Assembly (NCBI GenBank): GCA_033557465.1
Contig: CM066037.1
Span: 201,313,156 to 201,377,155 of the forward strand
DNA length: 64,000 nucleotides
Reading direction: 5' to 3'
From: Ichthyophis bannanicus
Lineage: Eukaryota; Chordata; Amphibia; Gymnophiona; Ichthyophiidae
In this document: positions 1 through 11,417 of the stretch, one piece after another
Numbering within the stretch: the first letter of the stretch is position 1
Layout of the letters: every line of letters starts with the position of its first letter
The notes under the pieces: generated by a model
What the model was told of the DNA's origin: nothing
The model's input: only the letters and a program-made list of their open reading frames with translations
The model's database searches: none
Made by a program: the position numbers and the translations under genes

Positions 1-25
1 CTTTCGAAAGGGAGACTATGATAAA

Positions 26-1451
26 ATGAGGGAAACAGTTAAGAAAAAACTAAAAGGAGCAGTTGCAAAGGTTAAAGACGTACATCAAGCTTGGGTGTTG
101 TTGAAAAATACTATCTTGGAAGCCCAGACCAGCTGTATTCCACGCTTTAAGAAAAGTGGAAGGAAGTCCAAAAAACTGCCAGCATGGTTTAAAGGTGAGG
201 TCAGAGAGGCTGTTGTTGCCAAAAAAGCATCTTTCAGGAAATGGAAAAAAGAGCCAAACGATGAAACCTGGAAACAGCACAAGCACTGGCAAGTCAAATG
301 CAAGGCATTGATAAGGCAGGCAAAGAGAGAATTTGAGAAGAAGCTTGCTGCGGAAGCAAAAACGCGAAATAAAGACCTTTTCAAGTACATTCGTAGCAAA
401 AAACCTTTGAGAGAGTCAGTTGGTCCATTAGATGATAAAGGGGTTAAAGGAGCACTAAGAGGCGACAAGGCGATAGCGGAGAGACTGAATGAATTCTTTG
501 CTTCGGTCTTTACTGAGGAAGATGTAGGGATGTTACCCATGACTGAAGTGGTATTTAAAGGTGTGGAAGAATTGAAGGAAATATCGATACATCGGGAAGA
601 TGTCTTACAACTATTAGATAAACTGAAGAGTAGCAAATCACCTGGGCCAGATGTTATACATCCAAGGGTGTTGAAAGAACTGAAATTTGAGATTGCAGAC
701 CTGCTATCAGTAATCTGTACACTATCATTAAAATCATCTCTAATACCTGAGGATTGGAGGATCGCCAGTGTAACACCAATTTTTAAAAAGGGTTTGAGGG
801 GTGATCTGGGAAACTACAGACCGGTGAGCCTGACATCAGTACTGGGAAAAATGGTAGAAACCATCATAAAGAATAAAATTACTCAGCATGTAGATAGTCA
901 CGACCTAATGGGAGACAGCCAACATGGCTTTAGACAAGGAAGATCTTGTCTTACTAACCTGTTATGTTTTTTTGAAGGAGTGAATAAACAGGCGGACAAA
1001 GGTGAGTCGGTTGATATTGTGTATCTGGACTTTCAGAAAGCCTTTGACAAAGTCCCTCATGAGAGACTTTTGGCAAAACTAAAGAGTCATGGGATAGGAG
1101 GCAGTGTACTATTGTGGATCAGGAACTGGTTAAAAGATAGAAAGCGGAGGGTAGGGCTAAATGGCCAATTTTCCCAATGGAGAAAGGTGAATAGTGGTGT
1201 ACCCCAGGGATCTATGCTGGTTCCGCTGCTTTTTGACATATTCATAAATGACCTGGAAAGTGGAATAACAAGTGAGGTTATCAAATTTGCAGATGACACA
1301 AAACTATTTAAAGTTGTTAAAACCCAGGAGGATTGTGGAAAATTGCAAGAGGATCTTGATAAATTGGAAGACTGGGCATCAAAATGGCAGATGAAAGGTT
1401 ATGCACCTAGGGAAGAACAAACCAAACTATGGTTACACGATGCAAGGTTCC
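26..1451 (+). pseudogene. CR1-A ORF2, reverse transcriptase domain, broken
   Basis: The frame encodes the region between endonuclease and RT and then most of the RT: a 'SSKSPGPD' stretch, 'NYRPVSLTS', 'YLDFQKAFDKVPH' (motif A Asp), 'GVPQGS' (motif B) and the catalytic 'FADD' at about 1285-1296. In an intact LINE this enzyme performs target-primed reverse transcription. The frame is lost after 'WQMK' near 1395, where about 20 bases present in the antisense copy (41190-41447) are missing, and shortly after at the L2 3'-end insertion. The last roughly 30 residues of the open frame, up to 1504, are out of frame or inserted sequence. It is probably inactive because the C-terminal part is separated. 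Confidence 0.85.
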
Positions 1452-1726
1452 CTCTGAAGAGATTACCTACGTTCACTATGATAATTTTACTCATTACCAT
1501 GTAAATATCTCATGTATATCATAATTGACCCCTGTTATACAAGTTACTCCTCACCATGTAAATATCTCATGTATATAGTTACCCCTGTTATCCAAGTTTG
1601 ATCACCTGTTCGATGTAAAACCAAACAGCATGTTGTTATGGTCGTTGTGTTATAATGTAAACCGCGCTGATGCCAAATAGCGCGGTATATAAGAGATTGT
1701 AATAAATAAATAAAATAATAATAAAT
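1452..1726 (+). repeat. 5'-truncated L2-type 3' end inserted in CR1-A, with internal 55-bp tandem duplication
   Basis: This stretch is absent from the matching place in the antisense CR1-A copy (near 41165). It ends with 'TGTAAACCGC', a short hairpin (arms CCGCGCT and AGCGCGG around 1657-1680), 'GGTATATAA' and an AATAAATA-rich tail, the same end seen in the SINE at 20400-20632. Positions 1487-1543 and 1544-1596 are two copies of one unit of about 55 bp. No clear target-site duplication is visible and a few host bases appear lost. Confidence 0.65.
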
Positions 1727-2165
1727 TAGGAACCACCACCCAGGAAAAAGATTTAGGCGTCATTGTGGATAACGTGTTAAAACCCTCGGCCCAGTGTGCA
1801 GCGGCGGCCAACAGAGCAAATAGAATGCTAGGTATGATAAGGAAAGGAATGGAAAATAAAACAAAAGATATTATAATGCCTCTATATCGTTCCATGGTGA
1901 GACCGCACCTTGAATATTGTGTGCAATTCTGGTCGCCATATCTTAAAAAGGATATAGCGATTTTAGAAAAGGTTCAGAGAAGAGCCACCAAAATGGTAAA
2001 GGGGATGGAAGGATACTCCTATGAAGAAAGGCTAAAAAGGTTGGGGCTCTTTAACCTGGAAAAGAGACGGCTGAGGGGAGATATGATAGAAGTCTATAAA
2101 TTATTGAATGGAGTGGAACAGGTAAACATAGATCGATTGTTTACCTTATCAGAATATAGAAAGAC
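1727..2165 (+). pseudogene. CR1-A ORF2, C-terminal region (continues at 7540)
   Basis: The frame 1765-2165 carries the conserved LINE segment after the RT ('MVRPHLEYCVQFWSPYLKK', 'LEKVQRRATKMV', 'YEERLKRLGLFNLEKRRLRGDMIEVYKLLNG'). It stops at the L1 insertion at 2165. The remaining codons ('KRKYFFTQRVIKLWNLLPEDVV...FKKGLDKFL') follow at 7590-7740, after the L1. The same protein order is seen in copies at 17745-18380 and, antisense, at 40588-41120. Confidence 0.82.
2151..2165 (+). repeat. Target-site duplication of the L1, left copy (partner 7540-7554)
   Basis: The 15-mer AGAATATAGAAAGAC occurs at 2151-2165 and 7540-7554, immediately outside the L1. Removing the L1 and one copy restores an uninterrupted CR1-A sequence matching the other copies in the window. 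Confidence 0.93.
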
Positions 2166-2303
2166 GGGGGCGGAGCTAGCCACTGAACAGAATGGACGCC
2201 TGAATTTTTGCTCCCGTTGCTGCCCAAGAATCCTGAACATATCCCGGTATTCCATTGAAGTTTGTACCCCCTACCTACATCAATAACACCGCAATACAGC
2301 TGG

Positions 2304-3158
2304 ATGGCATCCCTGAAGCCTGCCCGGCTGGAATTTCCACAGGGATCCGGCTCAGCAGCGAAACGATCCAAACCCGAAGTGGGTTCCCCGCAGAAAATGG
2401 CCGCGGGAGAGAAGGAGGGAGTGACTGCCGGTGGCCTACGTGAAGTGCTACAGGAATTGAAATGCGTTAAAGAAATGATTGCAGCCAATTCTAGTTCACT
2501 GAACATGATTCAAGAAGACTTGCTGGAGGTAAAAGAGAAACTCCTCACCATCACCACTCGACTTAATGCAGTTGAATTACAAACCCAGAAGCATGGCGTT
2601 GCATTAGAACAGCTGGGCCCTTTGGCCAAACGAGTCCGGCACATAGAAAATCTGATTGAAGATCAAAATAACCATTCCCGTAGAAATAATATCCGCCTTG
2701 TTGGAGTCCCTGAAGGCGCTGAAGGTACCGATCCGATTGGATTTCTGGAAAAAACCATACCGGAGATGCTGCAGCTTGTCTTTGCAAGGCCTTTTGAACT
2801 AGAACGGGCCCATCGAATCCCAGCACACAAAGCTGAAAACACACGATACCCGCGCCCACTCATAATGAAGGTACTGAGATACCCACAGGTCCTACAGATC
2901 TTTCAAGCTGCACGGAAGGCCGGATCACTGCAAATCCAGGGACACAAAGTAACACTTTATCCGGATTTGAGCAAGCAAACGGTAGATCGGAGAAAAGCGT
3001 TGCTGGCCTGTAGACCCATGCTACAAAGTGCACAGGCAAGATACGGGCTATACTACCCAGGAACCATGCGGGTCACGCTGCATAATGAAACGAGGAATTT
3101 TGTTGATGCTGAAAAACTGAAAACTTTCCTACAAGAAAAATGCGGTATGGAAACCTGA
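2304..3158 (+). CDS. L1 ORF1 protein (RNA-binding chaperone), intact
   Basis: I take the ATG at 2304 as the start; the open frame upstream has no ATG. The product is about 284 residues. A Lys/Glu-rich coiled-coil-like segment (residues about 40-115, with heptad Leu/Val in 'LEVKEKLLTITTRLNAVE') precedes 'NNIRLVGVPEGAEG', which opens the RRM domain typical of L1 ORF1p. The C-terminal domain follows ('ERAHRIP', 'RPLIMKVLRY', 'VTLYPDLSKQTVDRRKAL'). In L1 this trimeric protein coats the element RNA. No stop or frameshift is seen, so it could still be made. It is shorter than the roughly 340 residues usual in mammals. Confidence 0.85.
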   Translation: MASLKPARLEFPQGSGSAAKRSKPEVGSPQKMAAGEKEGVTAGGLREVLQELKCVKEMIAANSSSLNMIQEDLLEVKEKLLTITTRLNAVELQTQKHGVALEQLGPLAKRVRHIENLIEDQNNHSRRNNIRLVGVPEGAEGTDPIGFLEKTIPEMLQLVFARPFELERAHRIPAHKAENTRYPRPLIMKVLRYPQVLQIFQAARKAGSLQIQGHKVTLYPDLSKQTVDRRKALLACRPMLQSAQARYGLYYPGTMRVTLHNETRNFVDAEKLKTFLQEKCGMET

Positions 3159-3530
3159 GGTCAATATTCTGATCTCTCACGCAGTGTAGAGAACTCAGCA
3201 TATACTCAGGGGGTGCGGCCGTGCGTTCTCACAAATTTTAGAACGCCTTAAGCCTTGTTAAACACCTCATTGATTGTATTTCTGTTGTTCTAAATAGTTT
3301 TAATTAAACAGATATTTCTGCTTGAAATGTAGGGGTGGCAACGGGAGGTCGGGGTTGGTTACTGTTTCAGTGGATTGTGTTCACCTTAGCGATACAATGT
3401 TTGCCAGTTATGCAGTTGTTTGTGTCAGTCCAGTCCAGTACAAAACCCTCCACATACACGCAAATGCAAGTACGCGGCAGGCCTATCCATAGGATAGCTT
3501 TCACCTATAAGACAGCTTATCCCAACGTGG

Positions 3531-6500
3531 ATGTCTAGTGATCTTTTAATGCTTTCGTTAAATGTAAAAGGTATTACTGGCCCTGTCAAGCGAAAGAAGA
3601 TTTTAGCGTACTGCCAGCAAAAAAAAGCAGATATTGCCCTCTTACAAGAGACACATTTAACAGATACTGAATCGCAGAAAGTAACCTCTAAATACTTCCT
3701 GGTGGCGGCCTCGGCCTCTGCCACTCAACGCAAAGGGGGGGTAATAATATTAGTGCGCAAATTCCTGCAATCCGCCATTACCGACACACGGATTGATCCG
3801 CTAGGTTGATGGGCCAGAGTGACGATGAAAATAAATCAACAGCTTTACACATTCTTCAATATTTACGCGCCCAACCTCGATGACCCTAACTTTTTCAAAC
3901 TGATAGCTAAAGAAGTTACAGCCGCGGCTCACACCAATATCATATTAGGGGGCGATTTCAATGTCATCTTGGATCCACTGTTGGATCGCACGCCCTATCG
4001 GGCTGTAGACAAAGTCAAATCGCAGGCGATTCTTAAAGGCATCATAACAGAGCTACACTTGGTAGACCCCTGGCGCCTACTTCATCCCCAAGAAAGAGAC
4101 TACACATTTTATTCCATCCCACATAATACCCAAACAAGGATCGATTTCTTCCTACTGTCCACAGAGCTGATGCCCCAAGTGTTGTCCGCAGAGATATATG
4201 CTACAACGGTATCGGACCACGCCGCTGTCTCCCTAGTGTTGAATACCAACGTTACACAGCATGTTCCACCAAGATGGACATTTGATAAATCCCTACTAGC
4301 AGATGACTCCTTTGTACAGCTACTGTCAGGGGAAATTGAGACCTATTTTAAATATAATACACCCACTGATACCTCCATCTGGAGCTGGTGGGAAGGTTTT
4401 AAAGCGACCATACGAGCTCATATTACCACCTACACCATTCGACGGCGTAAAGCCAGGAAAAAAGAAAAAGATGAATTGGAACTCCAAATAAAAGCTGGGG
4501 AAAGGTTACTAGCCAAAAGAGCTGACTCAATGATATTGATTAGACTCCAAAAATTGCGATACCAATATAATGCTCTCCTCAACAAAGAAGCACTGAGTAG
4601 CATCCAGCTACAACGTAGTATATACTACTATGACAGCAACCGCTCAGGATCCCTCTTAGCTCGGCAGCTCAGACCAAAAACCAGCAAGACCGCTATAGCG
4701 GCGTTGCAGGACAATTCCGGGGGCCTTCTCCTGAGATCTGACAAAATACTAGACCGCTGCAAAGAATTCTATGAGGAACTATATCGCTCAGATACCCAAT
4801 GTAGTGACAGAGCCTTTGAAGATTTTGTCTCCAAGATAGTAGGACCCGCATTAACCAGTCATCAAAGTCGAACGCTGGAACAAGAGATCTCAGTAACTGA
4901 AATACAAGATGCGATCAAACAGATGGCTCGTGGCAAAGCCGCTGGTCCAGATGGTATCCCGTTGGAATTCTATAATAAATATTACATTCAATTGGCTCCC
5001 ATGCTACAGATCTACTACAGTGGCCTGCAAGATGAATCTCCAGAGATTGGAGCCCTGGCAGAGGCTGTGGTGGTAATTCACCCGAAACCGGGCAGGGATA
5101 CACAAAAGATAGAGAATTACAGACCCATCTCTCTCCTAAACTCTGATTATAAAATCTATGCTAAAGTGCTTGCTAACCGATTAGGACGGATCTTAAAAGA
5201 TTTGATACATGAGGATCAATGTGGATTTATACAAAACAGATCCACTACAGATAATGGAAGATTATTGGCACATGTACTGGCATCTGCCAAGACCAAGGCC
5301 GAGCCCCTGATAGGGCTAGCATTGGATGCCGAAAAGCCTTCGATCGACTGGAATGGTCCTTTCTATTTCGATCCCTACGGTGGTTTGGGATAGGAGAAAA
5401 GTTCCTAAAACGCGTTGAATTGTTATATACCAAACCCACAGCTCGAATAGCGGTCAACTCACACCTCTCAGCCCCTTTTCAGTTGCAAAGAGGGACCAGA
5501 CAGGGTTGCCCCCTGTCACCGATGCTTTTTAATTTAGCCCTGGAACCCTTATTAATAGCGCTCCGACAGAAGGAAAACATAAAAGGAATTGAGTTAGCTG
5601 ATGGTCCCTGTAAATTGTCAGCATATGCCGATGACCTGCTCATTTTTCTACAACCATCAGACCTTCCTGAAACACTGCAACTCATAGATGCATACTCAGC
5701 GATATCCGGATATAAAGTAAATTTGAATAAAACAACAATTATTCCTCTGAATGAACAGGTCAGCGAAGAAATGATGCGTGGATACCCCTTTCAATATGAG
5801 AAGTCATCCTTTAGATACCTGGGCGTGACCTATGGCACCACCTTGGAAGAGACTGTCGCAATCAACATTAAGATGTGTCAAGAAATTGTACATGATAACA
5901 TCTGCAAGTGGACCCCCCTTCATTTGAGCTGGTGGGGCAGGCTTGAAACGATAAAAATGATGTTGGTACCAAAACTCAGCTATATATTAAGTATGATACC
6001 CTTACGTTTCCCGACAGCCTTCTATAAGAAAATGAATAGTCAACTGATAGCCTTTCTATGGAACAACCGAGTACCCCGAATAGCTGCCTGGAAACTGAAG
6101 TTACCTAATACACAAGGAGGTGTCCATTTCCCAGATCTCGGCTGGCTACACACTGCCTCTCTTTTAAAGCAGGGTGCTCAATGGGTCGACTCTGACGACA
6201 CGGATAAAGGACCTAGATGGCTGAGTGTGGAGCGGGCCCTACATTCCCCCCTGCCCACATGGCTACTGGTAGGCACAGTAGTAGACCAGACTGCACCACA
6301 TAATGCTATTATCCGAGAAACACAGCATGCCTGTCGATTATTGGCATCATGTATCGATGGAGGGGATGACTTTGCCGCAGATATGCCCATATGGCTGAAC
6401 CCGCGCCTTATCATCGGAGGGAAGCCTGTCTTATGGAAAAAATGGGTGGAACATGATCTTATCACCATTGGACAACTGATCAATGGAAGTGCATTTAAAA

Positions 6501-7288
6501 CCTTTGACAGATTAAGAACGGAATTCCGATTGCCTAATACATGCTATTTCCAATGGTGTCAGCTCCGATCCTGCATGAGCAAAGCGGGTGTGTCACCTGT
6601 CTTGATACGTACAGGATGGCCACTGCGACAGAAACTTCAAGAATTACAAACAGATGCTAAAGCTGTTTCAAGATGTGTTGCGATTCTCCGATCCAAAAGT
6701 GACAAGACATGTTCTAAGATACAGTCGGTGTGGGCTACTGAAACCGGTCAAGATCTACCTCCGGAAAATTGGGACACTTTTTGGGGAACTCAAATACGTG
6801 CCACGAGAGCAGCGTCTCTCACACAATCTATGTACTTTATAGCACATCAAGCGCATATTACACCGGCTAAGAAAATGAAATGGACACTACAGGAGGGAAA
6901 TCGATGTTGGTCCTGTAACATGGAAATTGGGACACTGGCACATATGTTGTTCCATTGTAAATCCCTGGAAATATATTGGAACAGAGTTTGGGAACGCATA
7001 TCACAGATCCTCAACTTACAAACTCCTATCACTTATCGGATAGTGATATATAAATCCATAGCTCTGGAACCTACTCTGATGAAATGGGATGGTAAACTGC
7101 TGGACTTAATGCTCGGGATATCGCTTAAAATAGTTCTAATACACTGGAAGAATCTCGACAAAGCTTGTTTCGAGCATTGGTGGAGTCTCTTAATCCTACA
7201 TAAGACCTACGAAGAGATCTATATAGCCAAGAACCCATGGTCTGGTAAACTAAGTAAGAAATGGTCAGCTTTACAAAATTATGTTTGA
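3531..7288 (+). pseudogene. L1 ORF2 (endonuclease plus reverse transcriptase), two lesions
   Basis: The AP-type endonuclease has its catalytic landmarks: 'LNVKGI' (Asn), 'LLQETHL' (Glu), 'GGDFNV' (Asp/Asn), 'RIDFFLL' and 'SDHAAV'. The RT follows, with 'NYRPISLLN', 'GTRQGCPLSP' and 'YADD' at 5624-5635, and near the end a Cys-rich motif 'CWSC...GTLAHMLFHC' (about 6905-6960) as in L1 and Tx1 proteins. Two lesions break it: an in-frame TGA at 3807-3809, and a one-base deletion in an A run at about 5332-5335, which shifts the frame just at RT motif A. Reading resumes in the other frame by 5420 and stays open to the stop at 7286-7288. So few lesions suggest a fairly young copy. Confidence 0.9.
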
Positions 7289-7917
7289 TGAAAATGATTG
7301 CTGGAGGCTGCCTTGTGGAATGGTCTCTGCTGTAACCACATTGAACGGAGAGAGGGAGGGTGGCGTGCTGGCATGGACTGATACTAGTTCTTGTTAACGT
7401 TATTGTACTGTCTTGTTCAAGTTATTATATTCTTTTGCTATTTTGATCAATAACATCTGCTTGTATCCTGCTATATCACGATCGTTTGTATTGTTATTTT
7501 ATATGTTAAAACTGAATAAAAACTACTATTAAAAAAAAAAGAATATAGAAAGACTAGGGGACATGCAATGAAGCTACAGGGTAAACTATTTAAGACTAAT
7601 AAAAGAAAATATTTTTTCACTCAACGTGTAATCAAACTCTGGAATTTGTTACCGGAGGATGTAGTAAAGGCTGTTAGTGTAGCTGGGTTTAAAAAAGGTT
7701 TGGACAAGTTCCTGGAGGAAAGGTCCATAAACCATTATTAAGAAGGGACCCAGGATATCAATGCTTGAACCAATACAAGCATTGTGGAACCTGTGTCCCT
7801 TGGGGAAACTGCTAGGTACGTATGACCTAGATTGGCCACTGTTGGAAACAGAATACTGGGCTTGATGGACCTTGGTCTGACCCAGTATGGCATATCTTAT
7901 GTTCTTATGTTCTTATG

Positions 7918-8929
7918 AACACACTTTCTCTGGATACCAAACACACCAACACAAGGCACTAGAGAAAAAGGCAGTCTTCCTTCCATTCCAGCTTTAAGGC
8001 AATTAGGAACAGGAGACTAAGGGCTTCATTTTAAAAGCCTTAGTCGTGACCTGGATGTCCAGAAATGTGCATGTGGACATCCAAATCAAGGAGATATCCC
8101 TGGAGATGTTTCACAAATGGCTTTTAAAGATGTCTCCAGTGCGGTGAGGACTAAGTAGGCAGGGGATGTGTCTAGGGTGGTGCAATGGCTGTGGTGGAGG
8201 TGTGCCTGGGGCAGTGCAAATGGACTTATGTACTTAGACATCCCCACTCGATTTCAGAAACATCTGCGATGCCATCCAATTTTAGACCTGCTCCAGGAAC
8301 AAATAGGCATCAGGTAGGTGCTTGTTTTGGCTGTTAAACATCCAGAGGTGTAGAGGAGATGGCACGCCACCATCCCCAGTACTCTCTACAATCACAAAGA
8401 TCGCAGTAGTGGGATTTGAACCCTAGTTTCCCTGCAGGCCTTCATGTCTGTTGATCACTGGCCTTCTTTTTCTCAGTTTCCAAGGTCACCTGCTGACTTT
8501 TCTTTTCACGTCCAGGAACAGCTGAAACTTAAAACTCTCATCTTTTCTTTCCTTAGTGTATCTAAGCAGTACAGTGTTAGGAGATTCAGTGGTGTAAGCA
8601 GCCTCAGTCGCCACACACTTGCAGATTCAATGACTGAACTAGTCAAAGATGCCTATTTCTGCATCGCACGATGGTTCAGCTAACCAAAGACACATATATC
8701 CTGTGGTACAGAGGCTTAGTAAACCAAAGGCAAAGAACTGCTTTTGGGATTGGTATTAATACCAGTTAGTTTTTCCTCCAAACTGAGGTTAACTCCTATC
8801 ATTACCTCACTGTTAAGGAAAGCCTTCCCAGGTTCTGTTCTCTTCCATCCACACAGGATAGAACTTTAGACGTCTCTGTACCCTTGCCAGCATTTTAAAA
8901 AAATGATGAACACTGCAGTGGAACCATTT
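7918..8929. other. Unassigned DNA with a possible degenerate SINE remnant
   Basis: No convincing coding sequence. Around 8390-8450, read on the minus strand, there is a tRNA-like B-box ('GGTTCAAATCCC') followed by a stretch loosely like the MIR core, so a decayed MIR-like SINE is possible. A small inverted pair GGATGTCC/GGACATCC lies near 8056-8090. Confidence 0.4.
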
Positions 8930-9180
8930 TTTCCAGTGGCGGGATTCGATCAGACCAGGAATCGGTTCGCATCGATTCTGCCACTGCAGGAACCGAGTGG
9001 GTGGCAGCACCGAATGCAATTGTGTTGCCGGCGCCACATGCTCGGCCCACTGGCAGCCACCACAGGGCAGAAACTCCCTGGTGGCCCAGTGGCCCTAACT
9101 TCCTTAGTTTCAAAGGTGGTGCCCTTTGAAAATACCATATATGTCCCTAACATGCCCAAATGCTATCCGCACTGAGCGGT
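8930..9180. repeat. Hairpin-rich fold-back repeat
   Basis: Consecutive imperfect hairpins follow one another: 8934-8950 pairs with 8971-8986 (CAGTGGC...GATTCGAT type arms), about 9043-9065 pairs with about 9075-9104 (GGCCCACTGG type arms), and TTCAAAGG/CCCTTTGAA pair near 9109-9130. It shares 'TAACTTCCTTAGTT' and 'GTGCCCTTTG' with the neighbouring element at 9254-9684, so the two look related. I cannot define exact ends. Confidence 0.45.
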
Positions 9181-9183
9181 GGG

Positions 9184-9253
9184 TGCACCTACTCTTGCCA
9201 TCTTGCTGGGCAGACTAGATGGACCATGCTGGTCTTTATCTGCCATCATATAC
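9184..9253 (+). repeat. 3' end of a third CR1-like LINE (resumes at 9685-9696)
   Basis: The sequence 'GGGCAGACTAGATGGACC' followed by 'GGTCTTTATCTGCC' and an octamer of the form ATACTATG looks like a CR1-type 3' terminus. The matching octamer TTACTATG lies at 9689-9696, after the MITE. This implies that the MITE landed inside the terminal repeat. Confidence 0.5.
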
Positions 9254-9684
9254 TATGGGCCCAATATCCAAAGGCCCTTACATGGGTAACTTCCTTAGTT
9301 ACCTGTGTAAGGGCCTTATCTGGGATATTCGAAGAGCATCTACACGGGTAGTGCCCTTTGCACCCAGATGCTATCCATACAGCACTGGGACATGTTAGGG
9401 GCGTTCTGGAGCGGAGCAGGGGCAAAGGAGGAGGCTGCATGGGTAGCAGCAATTTTCATTGCTACCTGCATAGCCCTCTGTGCCTTAAAGATTAAGACGC
9501 AGAAGCTATGTGGGTAGCAACGAAAATCGCTGCTACCCATGTAGCCTCTGCGGCTGCTGGGGCATCCAGGCTAACCCTGATATTCACTTCCGCCGGCGCA
9601 GAAGTGGATGTCTGGATTAGGGGGGTCGGTGGGCAGACTATGCGCCGTCGTGGCGCATAGCTTGCCCACCTCAATATTGGGCCC
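9254..9684. mobile_element. Palindromic MITE-like element built of nested hairpins
   Basis: The ends are inverted: GGGCCCAATATCC at the left and AATATTGGGCCC at the right. Inside are four hairpins in a row: 9271-9291 with 9297-9317; 9433-9452 with 9459-9475; about 9504-9523 with 9526-9545; and 9628-9646 with 9652-9670. There is no coding sequence. The flanks look like a CR1 terminal octamer repeat; the target duplication is either 3 bp (TAT) or about 5 bp and cannot be settled because the host is itself repetitive. Superfamily not assigned. Confidence 0.6.
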
Positions 9685-9696
9685 TATGTTACTATG

Positions 9697-10694
9697 TAAT
9701 TATATCCAAACCGCCTTCCAAGAGTTTGACACCCCATGACCTACTGGGCACATAGTAAACATGCAAAATATCAATATCATCCAAGAATTTCAAAAATTCA
9801 AGAAAATATTTCTTTAAAAGTATCTCCAGAGAAAGCAAATGAGTGCAAGGAAAATTAAGAAATCTTAAGTTCCTAGCATGGAAATAGTTCTCAAGTGCTT
9901 CCAGCTTATAATGAATAGAAAGGAATCTTTAATATGGGACACATTAATTTGCTGGAAAGTCTGCACCTGAGAATCGATCCTCTACACGGACTTGTCAATC
10001 AAAAGCACATTTCTATCCAATTCTTGTAATTTAACCACTGTTTCCTGGGAAAAAGAGCACAAAGATAAAACAGTAGAACTTAACTTTGAGTTACTATATC
10101 TAATAGTGCCCTTCAAGCCCTCCTGGGTGATTTCCCCATCCGTGGGATAACAGGGAGCAATGAAGACTCCTGAGACTTCCAAGGCACAACTGGCTTAATA
10201 ATTCTCACCACCTATGAAGTTTTTTCAAGTTCCGCAATAGGAGAGTTTCCCTAGGGTCAGCCTAAGGATTTCTGCCTCCCTAGACAGAAGCCCTGGCCGT
10301 GCCACCCCCCCCCCCCCCCATGCACTGTGCCACCCAACCCTGTGCACCGCGCCACCCCCCACATGCACCATTGAGTCTGATAGTGAGCGGCTCACCGGCA
10401 GCGGCAGGCTGCTGCCACTGAGACTAGCTGCCTGCTACTAGAGTCAGCGGCAGCTGTGGGTGACAACGCGGTTCAGCACAGGGGGAGGCGGTAGGCCATG
10501 TGTACTAAAGCACATGGCCTGCCGCCCACAGAAGTCTGCCACCTAGCCTGCCTAGTGGACGGGCAAGCCCAGAGTCTCCCACTACCAAGATAGATAACAT
10601 AAGGGGCTGCAGGTGAGGAGGGGGGGTTCTGTCTGCGGAGCTCAAAGAAACTTATTTTAGAGAGGCTTGAGCCACTGATATCGTCACAACATGC
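9697..10694. other. Unassigned non-coding DNA with a poly-C run and hairpins
   Basis: No supported gene. A C run of about 14-17 bases sits near 10303-10319, followed by short repeats of the type TGTGCCACCC. A hairpin with 14-bp arms (CGGTAGGCCATGTG type, one mismatch) spans 10489-10524. It could be another fold-back repeat. Confidence 0.4.
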
Positions 10695-11417
10695 TTGTCT
10701 ATTGGTTCAACAGTCTTTGCAGGTGGCACAGCTAAAGACTGTGACTTCATCATACCTTTGTTTTTTCTTTTCCCCATAAGGGAAGCATGCACCTCAATAT
10801 ACCAAATGACACAGAATATGCAGACAAATACTCTGCCGGTGCTCCAAAGGGCATGCCTTTTTCCTATGGGCACACACATTCAGGCCATGCCCCATGGCCA
10901 TGACTCACAGCTGCATGTAGCGGCAGCAACTGCTCTTATGGGCTGCTTGGGTCATTATGCTGATGTCACGGAGGATGTCTGTTGTGCCTGCACCGCAGGC
11001 TCAATCATTGCCCTTCAGGCTCAAACACTGCTGAGACTTGTGCCTCTCCACATGGGCCAATGTTATGGGCTTTTGGACACTCTCTTCCTGTTTAGACACT
11101 GGCTTCCCAAACTAAAACAAGCTTTCTACCAATTTCTACAAGATGTAGACGGCCAAGAAGCTGGACTAAAGGAATTATTTTTTAAAGCCGTGCTCACCTC
11201 CACCAAAGTACATTTGGCAGAAAGGAAAAATGAATCTCCTTCCAACCTTAATGAACATGCTGCCACACACAAAAAAGGTATCAGTGTTGTAAATTCAAAT
11301 TTATCTTTAGAAAATAACCTTCTTACCATTAATTCAAGACGTACTCAAGAGCATCCCAGGAATATAAACAGCCAAACAACCCTAAGCCTGAAAGTTAGAA
11401 ATGAGGCTATACTTTAA
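10695..11417 (+). CDS. Unassigned open reading frame, possibly not a gene
   Basis: The frame is open for 240 codons but has no ATG at its start. The predicted product begins hydrophobic and becomes polar and Asn/Ser/Lys-rich toward the end. I recognise no domain. A further short frame (11401-11610) with a Leu/Gln heptad-like stretch ('VLEEQLEQLQQTLQGL') overlaps its end. It may be a decayed repeat. Length alone is the evidence, so confidence is low. Confidence 0.15.
   Translation: MSIGSTVFAGGTAKDCDFIIPLFFLFPIREACTSIYQMTQNMQTNTLPVLQRACLFPMGTHIQAMPHGHDSQLHVAAATALMGCLGHYADVTEDVCCACTAGSIIALQAQTLLRLVPLHMGQCYGLLDTLFLFRHWLPKLKQAFYQFLQDVDGQEAGLKELFFKAVLTSTKVHLAERKNESPSNLNEHAATHKKGISVVNSNLSLENNLLTINSRRTQEHPRNINSQTTLSLKVRNEAIL

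Larger units (their letters stand above)
2166..7539 (+). mobile_element. L1-clade LINE, essentially full length
   Basis: A two-ORF non-LTR retrotransposon with a short 5' leader (about 140 bp before the ORF1 ATG), ORF1 (2304-3158), an inter-ORF region of about 370 bp, ORF2 (3531-7288), a 3' UTR, a polyadenylation signal AATAAA at 7515-7520 and a run of A at 7531-7540. It is flanked by a perfect 15-bp target-site duplication AGAATATAGAAAGAC (2151-2165 and 7540-7554, the first A shared with the poly(A)). The host CR1-A sequence resumes exactly after the second copy. Poly(A), TSD length and an ORF1 with coiled-coil and RRM-type sequence place it in the L1/Tx1 group. Confidence 0.92.
1..7917 (+). 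mobile_element. CR1-clade LINE, family CR1-A, copy I (interrupted, enters window incomplete)
   Basis: The window opens inside ORF2 of a CR1-type non-LTR retrotransposon; its 5' part lies outside. Pieces at 1-1451, 1727-2165 and 7540-7917 join into one element when compared with the antisense copy at 31482-45080. The 3' end carries the CR1 hallmark of a short terminal repeat of the type TTCTTATG (7902-7917) instead of poly(A). Two later insertions split it: an L2-type 3' end (1452-1726) and an L1 (2166-7539). The family name CR1-A is mine. CR1 membership rests on the RT type, the terminal octamer repeat and the esterase ORF1 seen in the antisense copy. Confidence 0.88.
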
